Shown here one piece after another: positions 55,353 to 64,000 of a DNA stretch of 64,000 nt; position 1 is the first letter of the stretch; each line of letters starts with the position of its first letter. The stretch is from the NCBI GenBank assembly GCA_019638615.1, contig JAHBTL010000030.1, positions 25,956-89,955 of the forward strand, written 5' to 3'. The translations under genes and the position numbers were made by a program. The notes under the pieces are model-generated. The model was not told the DNA's origin. It did not search any database and worked only from the letters and a program-made list of their open reading frames with translations. This DNA comes from Chitinophagaceae bacterium. GTDB taxonomy: Bacteria > Bacteroidota > Bacteroidia > Chitinophagales > Chitinophagaceae.

Positions 55353-56207
55353 TTATCGATAATAAAAAGTATAGGTGGTTACATGGTTGTAAGGCAATAT
55401 GGTTTTCACTCCTGTTTCCGGTTTACCATTGCTTCCCGCTTCCAGCGAGGTCAGTATGCTCAAATCCGACCCGATTCCGGTTTGATCTTTTACCTCCAGT
55501 TGCCGGATATTCAGATTTTCGGCATTGGGCAATCCCGTGAACCAGTAATTCTGGGCAGCACTGGCACTTGCCCACAGGTAATCAGGTTCAGTTCCGTACG
55601 TATATTCAAACACGGTAGTATGCAGCAATGACCCGTCGGGAGAGGAAACCGATGAATAAAAGTTAGTTACCGACACATTTCCCTGCGCATTAAATTCAAA
55701 CTCTTTTCTTTCCGATAATTCATACCCCAGCCCATAGTCGGTAAACACTTCTACCTGTGTCATATTGCCTGCCGAATAGGTGTACACCGCACTATCCACC
55801 ACGGGGAAACCAAAATTATTCTGGGTCGAGATACTATAATCAAATTCAAAGCCTGTCGCATCCGGATAATGAACGGTTGTTTTAATCGTGTCATATACTA
55901 TCCCTCCGTAGATCTCTGAAAACAAGGTGTTCGCTATCCTGCCGGCTTCATCTCTTTCATATTCCTGGAAACTATGATACTGTATCCCTGAGGACAAGCC
56001 ATCCGTTGTGGCCGTTTCCAGTCTCCCTTCATCATCGTAAGTATAAATGGTAACAAGGCTATCGCTTCCGGAAACAGCAACCGACCTTACCAGCAAACCG
56101 GTAATCGGGATCTTCGCTCCTTCAATACTTAACTCTTTCTGGCAGGAAGTAACCAGCATAACCACAACACTCAACACAACAAATGATATCCTGCAACAAT
56201 ACTTCAT
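55353..56207 (-). CDS. YD-like repeat lipoprotein, paralogue 1
   Basis: A 284-residue lipoprotein (lipobox VMLVTSC near residue 22, then QKELSIEG). It has the same architecture as the next two genes (YTYDDEGRLETAT, YTYSAGNMTQVEVF, FEFNAQGNVSVTNFY) and ends TFYYR, but is the most divergent of the three. It starts 41 nt after the sucB stop codon, so the three lipoproteins may be expressed with the 2-oxoglutarate dehydrogenase genes. The link in function, if any, is not evident. Confidence 0.7.
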   Translation of the reverse strand: MKYCCRISFVVLSVVVMLVTSCQKELSIEGAKIPITGLLVRSVAVSGSDSLVTIYTYDDEGRLETATTDGLSSGIQYHSFQEYERDEAGRIANTLFSEIYGGIVYDTIKTTVHYPDATGFEFDYSISTQNNFGFPVVDSAVYTYSAGNMTQVEVFTDYGLGYELSERKEFEFNAQGNVSVTNFYSSVSSPDGSLLHTTVFEYTYGTEPDYLWASASAAQNYWFTGLPNAENLNIRQLEVKDQTGIGSDLSILTSLEAGSNGKPETGVKTILPYNHVTTYTFYYR

Positions 56208-56248
56208 AGAGCGGATAATGAGAATGAAGAATAATGTGCCGGAGTTAT

Positions 56249-57817
56249 TTACAACTCCAGTAAGGTTTTTACAGGATCTTTGCCCATGAGCAGCAAAGCC
56301 GGGTTTTCCAGCAATTCTTTTACGCGAACCAAAAAGCTTACAGATTCTCTGCCGTCAATAATCCGATGATCGTAGCTCAATGCGATATACATCATGGGCT
56401 TTATCATTACCTGCCCGTTAACCGCCATGGGACGGTCCTGTATCTTATGCATGCCCAATATGGCGCTCTGGGGCAGGTTGATGATGGGTGTGCTCATTAA
56501 TGACCCAAATACGCCACCATTCGTAATCGTGAACGTACCTCCCTGCAGTTCTTCAATCGTGAGCTTATTATCCCTGGCTTTATTGGCCAGCTCAATTACT
56601 TTCTTCTCAATATCAGCCATTCCCAGGCTTTCTACATTGCGCATAACCGGCACCGTAAGTCCCCGGGGAGTACTTACGGCTATACTGATGTCGGCATAAT
56701 CATGGTACACCAATTCATCGCCGTCGATGTAAGCATTTACAGCAGGCCATTCACCCAACGCAATAGCGCATGCCTTCGCAAAAAAGCTCATGAAGCCAAG
56801 CCCTACACCGTGTACTTCTTTAAACTTGTCCTTATAAATTTTCCGTATTTCCATTACAGCCGTCATATCTACTTCATTGAAAGTAGTAAGCATGGCTGTA
56901 GTATTTTTAGAATCAACCAAACGCCTGCTGATGGTTTTACGCAGGTTGGTCATCTTTTCCTTGCGAACATTTCTTGTAAACAGTTCCTGTCCTTTAAACG
57001 CTTTTTTTCCGGGATTTGCCAGTGCAGCCAATACATCTTCTTTTACGATGCGTCCCGCACTGCCGCTGGCGGTAATATTTTTAGGGTCAATTTTTTTATC
57101 TGCAATAATAGCCGCCGCTACCGGTGTAGCTTTTACATCGGCCGGGCTCTTATCAGTGGCGGAAGCGACAGTTGCCTGCTTTGCTTCGGCAGGAGCAGCT
57201 GCAGAAGTTGCTTTTACTTCTTTCTTATCGGGCACCGCTATATCCGTATCGATCGTAGCTACTGTATCCCCTATTTTAATTACATCGCCCTCTTTGGCGC
57301 CCTGGAGCAACTGTCCCGATTCAATGGCATTCAGCTCAAACGTAGCTTTTTCGCTTTCCAGTTCTGCCAGCACTTCGTCTCTTTTTACAAGGTCTCCGTC
57401 CTTTTTCAGCCATTTTAAAAGTGTTACCTCGCTGATGGATTCTCCTATAGTGGGCACTTTTACGGCCAGCTTCCCTTTGCCGGCAGCTTTTGCTTCCTGC
57501 GTCGGAGCCGGAGCCGCCGGTGGTATTTCCTTCGCGGATGCCGGCGCTTCTTTCGCAATACTTCCATTGCCGCCCGGTTTTGCCGCAGTTTCGTCTATCC
57601 TGGCCAATACGGCGCCAATGGCCAATGTATCACCCTCGCTGGCCGCCGTAGTAAGTATGCCCGATTGTTCAGCATTTACTTCAAAAGTTGCCTTCTCGCT
57701 TTCCAGTTCCGCTATCACTTCATCCCTTTCCACATATTGGCCGTTTGTTTTCACCCATTTCAATAAAGTAACTTCGCTAATTGATTCTCCTACTGTCGGA
57801 ACCTTTATGTCAATCAT
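56249..57817 (-). CDS. sucB: 2-oxoglutarate dehydrogenase E2 (dihydrolipoyl succinyltransferase), two lipoyl domains
   Basis: A 522-residue E2 subunit. It has two lipoyl domains (residues ~1-76 and ~117-192), each with the lipoylated Lys in [10 protein letters not shown], Ala/Pro/Lys-rich linkers, an E3-binding domain (~240-275, [23 protein letters not shown]) and the catalytic domain with [11 protein letters not shown], whose His and Asp are catalytic. It transfers the succinyl group to CoA in the TCA cycle. It follows sucA by 42 nt. Most proteobacterial SucB proteins have one lipoyl domain; two is a duplication seen in some Bacteroidota. No lpd (E3) gene is in the window. Confidence 0.95.
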   Translation of the reverse strand: MIDIKVPTVGESISEVTLLKWVKTNGQYVERDEVIAELESEKATFEVNAEQSGILTTAASEGDTLAIGAVLARIDETAAKPGGNGSIAKEAPASAKEIPPAAPAPTQEAKAAGKGKLAVKVPTIGESISEVTLLKWLKKDGDLVKRDEVLAELESEKATFELNAIESGQLLQGAKEGDVIKIGDTVATIDTDIAVPDKKEVKATSAAAPAEAKQATVASATDKSPADVKATPVAAAIIADKKIDPKNITASGSAGRIVKEDVLAALANPGKKAFKGQELFTRNVRKEKMTNLRKTISRRLVDSKNTTAMLTTFNEVDMTAVMEIRKIYKDKFKEVHGVGLGFMSFFAKACAIALGEWPAVNAYIDGDELVYHDYADISIAVSTPRGLTVPVMRNVESLGMADIEKKVIELANKARDNKLTIEELQGGTFTITNGGVFGSLMSTPIINLPQSAILGMHKIQDRPMAVNGQVMIKPMMYIALSYDHRIIDGRESVSFLVRVKELLENPALLLMGKDPVKTLLEL

Positions 57818-57859
57818 GTTGTATACAGTTTATACTGATCTATTGCTTGCTGAATAAAA

Positions 57860-60670
<2,811 letters not shown>

Positions 60671-60693
60671 GGAGCAATTTTTGAAAAGAGACA

Positions 60694-60721
60694 CAAACCT
60701 ACGTGATTTTGATGATATCAA
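60694..60721 (-). promoter_or_regulatory. Candidate sucA promoter
   Basis: On the minus strand TAGGTTTG (60701-60694) is an exact match to the Bacteroidota -7 element TAnnTTTG, with TTG (60721-60719) 17 nt upstream as a plausible -33 box. It ends 24 nt before the chosen sucA start codon. Confidence 0.5.
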
Positions 60722-60853
60722 TTTGTAAAAACCCGGTCAAAAGCAGGTAGTTATGCATCATTAATAAAATTTTAAAACTTTCATATAACGCAGATCTTTA
60801 CCAATAATTTCTCACGGCAACCAAATTAAAATACGAAAGAACGCCATATAAAA

Positions 60854-60885
60854 TTTGGAATTAATCAAACATGGTATTACCTTTG
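60854..60885 (+). promoter_or_regulatory. Promoter of rpsT
   Basis: TTTG (60854-60857) and TACCTTTG (60878-60885), separated by 20 nt, match the Bacteroidota -33/-7 consensus exactly. The -7 element ends 21 nt before the rpsT start codon. This is the clearest promoter in the window. Confidence 0.8.
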
Positions 60886-60906
60886 CCGTCCTAAAAATTT
60901 CAATAC

Positions 60907-61161
60907 ATGGCTAATCATAAAGCTACTAAAAAGGATGTGCGCCAGGCGGCCAAACGCAGGGATAGAAATCGCTATAATGGCAAAACTACGCGTAATGCCA
61001 TCCGCGACCTGAAAGCGATCAGTGATAAAAAAGGAGCGCTTGATAAACTTCCTTCTGTAGAAAGCATGATTGACAAGCTGGCTAAGCGCGGAGTTATTCA
61101 TAAGAATAAAGCTGCCAACTTAAAAAGCAAGCTGGTTAAAAAAGTAAGCACCCTGGCTTAA
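60907..61161 (+). CDS. rpsT: 30S ribosomal protein S20
   Basis: An 84-residue highly basic protein with the S20 pattern (MANHKATKKDVRQAAKRRDR..., TRNAIRDLK, KGVIHKNKAANLKSKL-like ending). It binds 16S rRNA in the small subunit. It is monocistronic, with its own consensus promoter and a strong terminator. Confidence 0.97.
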   Translation: MANHKATKKDVRQAAKRRDRNRYNGKTTRNAIRDLKAISDKKGALDKLPSVESMIDKLAKRGVIHKNKAANLKSKLVKKVSTLA

Positions 61162-61197
61162 TCCGCTGATTCTGTTTAAATAAACATATTGTAAGAT

Positions 61198-61228
61198 TGC
61201 ATTCCCTTCAACGGAATGCATTTTTTTT
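61198..61228 (+). terminator. Intrinsic terminator of rpsT
   Basis: GCATTCC and GGAATGC form a 7-bp stem (extended by flanking T-A) with a short loop, followed by eight T residues; 37 nt after the rpsT stop codon. Confidence 0.9.
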
Positions 61229-61299
61229 CCCTTTACCTGTCTCTCAATCCCGGCGATATATAATTTAATATTCACATATATATTTTAAATTTTTCAGGA

Positions 61300-62412
61300 T
61301 TGAACCGATTTTCCGGGAGCTTATTACCGATAGCCCTTTGCCTTTGGTGTTCATTTGCAGGGGCGCAGGATATTTTCCGTGGCTACGGGCATCTGTTTAC
61401 TTCTCCGCTCCATTATACAGCCTGCCGGGTCAAAGGCGAATTAACGATTGATGGAAAAATGGAAGAAAAAGTCTGGCGTAAAGCTCCCTGGTCGGAATAT
61501 TATACTGATATAGAAGGCAGCAAACGTCCTGCACCGGCTTTACAAACCAGGTGTAAAATGCTATGGGATGAAAAGTACCTGTATATAGCAGCAGAGCTGG
61601 AAGAGCCGCATATCTGGGGGAAACTCACAAAGCACGACCAGATCATTTACCACGACAACGACTTTGAAGTATTTATTGATCCTGATAACGACACCCACCA
61701 TTATTTTGAGCTGGAGTTCAATGTTTTAAATACTGTATTTGACCTGTATTTGTCTAAACCCTACCGCAACAGGGGACACTTGCGCATGGACTGGAATGCG
61801 AAGGGTTTACGATCGGCTGTATATGCAGAAGGTACGATCAACAAGGCATCGGATACCGATCAAAAATGGACAATAGAAATTGCCATCCCCTTTGATGCGC
61901 TTACAATGGAAGCATATGTGGTGAAAAAGCCCGAAAGCGGGGATGTCTGGCGGATCAATTTTTCACGTGTACAGTGGAGCACGGAAGTGAAAGACGGCGA
62001 TTATGTAAAAAAGATAAACCCTGAAACAGGCAAACCACTACCGGAAAACAACTGGGTATGGTCTCCGCAGGGAGTGATCAACATGCATTTCCCTGAGAGA
62101 TGGGGCTACCTGCGATTTTCAAACCGGGCAGCAGGCAGAAAACAAGCGCCTTTTGTATTGCCTGAAAGCGAGTCATTCAAAAAATACCTGTGGCTGGTAT
62201 ACTATAAGCAAAAGGAATATGCCCGGCAAAACAGGCAGTATGCTACGCAGCTTACAGAATTGGAAATACCACAAACTGTAACGGAAAGCGGAGATACTGC
62301 GACCCTCGAACTTACCAGTGAATCCGGCAGGCATTTCAGAGCAATTATCTCTATAGGCAAATCCGGCAAACGCTGGCAAATAGACCAGGATGGGAAGGTT
62401 TCTGATTTTTGA
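61300..62412 (+). CDS. Secreted CBM9-like protein
   Basis: A 370-residue protein with a signal peptide (cleavage near FAGAQ, residue ~23) and a CBM9-like domain (~45-260). The domain opens LTIDGKMEEKVWRKAPW and includes MLWDEKYLYIAAELEEPHIW, FEVFIDPDNDTHHYFELEFN and WRINFSRVQW, the standard family 9 layout. The last ~100 residues are of unknown fold. The start is a TTG at 61300. Family members bind carbohydrates, though many Bacteroidota versions stand alone without a catalytic domain, as here. Role unknown. Confidence 0.85.
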   Translation: MNRFSGSLLPIALCLWCSFAGAQDIFRGYGHLFTSPLHYTACRVKGELTIDGKMEEKVWRKAPWSEYYTDIEGSKRPAPALQTRCKMLWDEKYLYIAAELEEPHIWGKLTKHDQIIYHDNDFEVFIDPDNDTHHYFELEFNVLNTVFDLYLSKPYRNRGHLRMDWNAKGLRSAVYAEGTINKASDTDQKWTIEIAIPFDALTMEAYVVKKPESGDVWRINFSRVQWSTEVKDGDYVKKINPETGKPLPENNWVWSPQGVINMHFPERWGYLRFSNRAAGRKQAPFVLPESESFKKYLWLVYYKQKEYARQNRQYATQLTELEIPQTVTESGDTATLELTSESGRHFRAIISIGKSGKRWQIDQDGKVSDF

Positions 62413-62550
62413 TTTGGGGATTTCTGATTTCAGCAGTCAGCCATCAGCTAGTATGAGCATGCACAACGAACAAACTATAAACAACAAACAATAAACCTGA
62501 AACTTGCAACCTGCAACATCTCAAATTTCAAATCTCAAATCTCCAATTAT

Positions 62551-63087
62551 CTAAAACCTGTTCTTCCACATCATGCTCTCAACCGGTTTGTCGGGCTGGC
62601 CGCTGTATTTGGCATTTTTCTTCTGGTTGTATTTTACCTCTATTTCACCTTCCACCGGGAAATAAATCAATTGCCCCACGGGCATGCCTTTGTAAATACG
62701 CACCGGCTGTTTAACAGATATCTCCAATGTCCAATTACCACAAAAACCTACATCGCCCTTACCGGCGGTTGCGTGTATATCAATTCCCAGCCGTCCGGTT
62801 GATGATTTTCCTTCCAAAAACGGCACATGCGCGTGTGTTTCGGTATACTCCAGGGTTACACCCAGGTAAAAAATATGCGGATACAGCACAAATCCTTCAT
62901 CAGGGATTTCAAAATGCTCAATTTCATTGTGTTTTTTGGCGTCGAGGATGTGCTCACGGTAAGTAGCCAGCCATTTGCCCAGGTGCACATCATACGAATT
63001 GCTGCCCAGGCAGTCCCTGTTATAAGGCTCAAGCTTGATGGTACCTTTTTCTATTTCTTCCAGTATCCTTTTATCAGACAGTATCAT
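62551..63087 (-). CDS. dcd: dCTP deaminase
   Basis: A 178-residue enzyme that deaminates dCTP to dUTP for thymidylate synthesis. The family start MILSDKRILEEIEKG, the segment LGSNSYDVHLGKWLATY, and the nucleotide-binding FLEGKSSTGRLGIDIHATAG and KGMPVGQLIYF are all intact. Length is normal. It is convergent with the CBM9-like gene and divergent from the phosphopantetheinyl transferase. Confidence 0.95.
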   Translation of the reverse strand: MILSDKRILEEIEKGTIKLEPYNRDCLGSNSYDVHLGKWLATYREHILDAKKHNEIEHFEIPDEGFVLYPHIFYLGVTLEYTETHAHVPFLEGKSSTGRLGIDIHATAGKGDVGFCGNWTLEISVKQPVRIYKGMPVGQLIYFPVEGEIEVKYNQKKNAKYSGQPDKPVESMMWKNRF

Positions 63088-63163
63088 GCACCGTGTTTTA
63101 TATTGATTTCAAGTTTCTGACGTCTGCCGGTTCAATTGCAGATCAGCCCGGGATATTAATCCG

Positions 63164-63171
63164 TACCTTTG
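63164..63171 (+). promoter_or_regulatory. Candidate -7 element before the phosphopantetheinyl transferase gene
   Basis: TACCTTTG exactly matches TAnnTTTG and repeats the rpsT -7 sequence. The nearest TTG (63136-63138) is 25 nt upstream, somewhat far for a -33 box. It places the transcription start after an in-frame GTG at 63169 and so supports the ATG at 63232 as the gene start. Confidence 0.5.
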
Positions 63172-63231
63172 CCGGCCCGCTTTCATCGACATTGGCTGTC
63201 AGGCGGCGAATTTCGTATTTCGTTTCCTGTA

Positions 63232-63882
63232 ATGCCCCTATTTTATCAACATAATATCAACGAAAGCACAAAACTGGGAGTATGGCGCATCGAAGAGCCG
63301 GAAAGCTTTTTCCTGCAGCATGTTTCACTACAACGCGACATTACACATCCGCACAAACGGCTGCAACACCTTGCCGGGCGTTATTTACTGAAATTTCTTT
63401 TCCCGGGGTTTCCTCATGAATTAATTGAGATCGCCAGCACCCGCAAGCCCTACCTGCCCAATGAAATGTATCATTTTTCCATATCGCATTGCGGCGATTA
63501 TGCGGCGGCAATAGTAAGCACCAGCCGGCGCGTTGGCATTGATATAGAAATACCAACTTCCAAAGTAGAAAGGGTCCGCCATAAATTCTTGCATGCGGTA
63601 GAATGGGAAGGCGTGGAAAAAGACGACCTATACACCCTATATGATGCAGCCGGTGAGAGGATGAAAAAGCTGACCCTTTTATGGAGCGCCAAGGAGGCGG
63701 TTTTTAAATGGTATGGAAACGGGGAAGTAGATTTTAGTGAACACATCCGTTTGCAAACCGAACGATTGAAAGCATCAGAGGAAGGAATAATAGACGCTTC
63801 ATTTTTAAAGAAAGATCCCGTACACCTCAGCCTCCCCTTCAGGTTATTTGACCGGCTTTGTCTCGTGTGGGTTGTTACCTGA
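63232..63882 (+). CDS. 4'-phosphopantetheinyl transferase superfamily protein
   Basis: A 216-residue protein of the Sfp/HetI-type superfamily that transfers 4'-phosphopantetheine from CoA to carrier proteins. Key motifs are present: HFSISHCGDYAAAIVS, VGIDIE (Mg-binding Asp and Glu) and WSAKEAVFKWYG (Trp, Lys, Glu). Length fits the Sfp type rather than the ~120-residue AcpS. The Met at 63232 was chosen because an upstream GTG lies within the likely promoter. No carrier-protein or NRPS/PKS gene is nearby, so the partner is unknown. Confidence 0.9.
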   Translation: MPLFYQHNINESTKLGVWRIEEPESFFLQHVSLQRDITHPHKRLQHLAGRYLLKFLFPGFPHELIEIASTRKPYLPNEMYHFSISHCGDYAAAIVSTSRRVGIDIEIPTSKVERVRHKFLHAVEWEGVEKDDLYTLYDAAGERMKKLTLLWSAKEAVFKWYGNGEVDFSEHIRLQTERLKASEEGIIDASFLKKDPVHLSLPFRLFDRLCLVWVVT

Positions 63883-64000
63883 AGTAATGACTTTTAAGCA
63901 GCGGAGCTGTATGCCGATGCAAATAATGTAATAAGGCTGAATTAACAATTAGCTTTTAGTGTTGATAGTAAAATATAAACACTCTCGCCCGGTCACTGCG

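Noticed and set aside
56877-57857. A 326-codon plus-strand frame opposite sucB
   Set aside because: It is the antisense of the Ala/Lys/Glu-rich lipoyl and linker region; its low-complexity Ser/Ala/Phe content is typical of such a shadow.

Overview
The window looks like a chromosome segment from a Bacteroidota bacterium, most probably family Chitinophagaceae. The support is three SusC/SusD pairs, lipoproteins with Bacteroidota-type lipoboxes, -7 promoter elements of the TAnnTTTG type (clearest before rpsT), few Shine-Dalgarno sequences, and dispersed intergenic palindromes of a kind common in this phylum. The genus cannot be fixed from sequence alone. No tRNA, rRNA, CRISPR array, prophage or intact insertion sequence was seen.

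Region 1 (925-16587) is a large one-directional polysaccharide utilisation locus. A LacI-type regulator precedes susC and susD. These are followed by a DUF4874/DUF4832 lipoprotein, a PKD lipoprotein, a clan GH-D glycosidase, a NagB-like sugar isomerase/deaminase, a PfkB kinase, a PIG-L deacetylase, a small ferredoxin-like-fold protein and a spherulin-4 (GH135-like) lipoprotein. Together these suggest uptake and breakdown of an alpha-linked N-acetylgalactosamine-rich polysaccharide (galactosaminogalactan- or Pel-like). This is an inference from families. Two LacI-type operator-like palindromes lie before susC, and a ~108-bp imperfect inverted repeat brackets the core of the locus.

Region 2 (16770-27016) holds a frameshifted Uma2-family gene, a ClC chloride channel with CBS domains, a PepSY membrane protein, a SusD/SusC pair and a divergent AraC regulator. 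SusC, SusD and PepSY together resemble a siderophore/iron uptake set (Xus-like) more than a glycan locus. Region 3 (27010-35737) is a beta-glucan-type locus: GH16, SusD, SusC and a divergent membrane-spanning one-component regulator (Reg_prop/Y_Y_Y sensor plus LuxR-type HTH).

Region 4 (35867-40072) is a four-gene envelope operon: outer-membrane porin-like protein, Rieske lipoprotein, imelysin-family lipoprotein and DUF1111 di-haem protein. It is probably concerned with iron or another redox metal. Region 5 (40286-51180) is mixed: transglutaminase-like protein, a ~930-bp repeat-rich gap, exported M81 (MlrC-like) protein, a PAS/HisKA_3 protein whose ATPase domain looks degenerate, MtfA-like peptidase, DUF2130 protein, and a sugar isomerase/epimerase paired with a PVC-type haem protein.

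Region 6 (51229-64000) contains a canonical TPP riboswitch that is followed by no recognisable thiamine gene, only a 30-codon signal-peptide-like frame and an unknown 111-residue gene. Beyond it lie an RsmB/NOP methyltransferase, three tandem paralogous YD-like lipoproteins, sucB and sucA (2-oxoglutarate dehydrogenase), rpsT, a CBM9-like secreted protein, dcd and a phosphopantetheinyl transferase.
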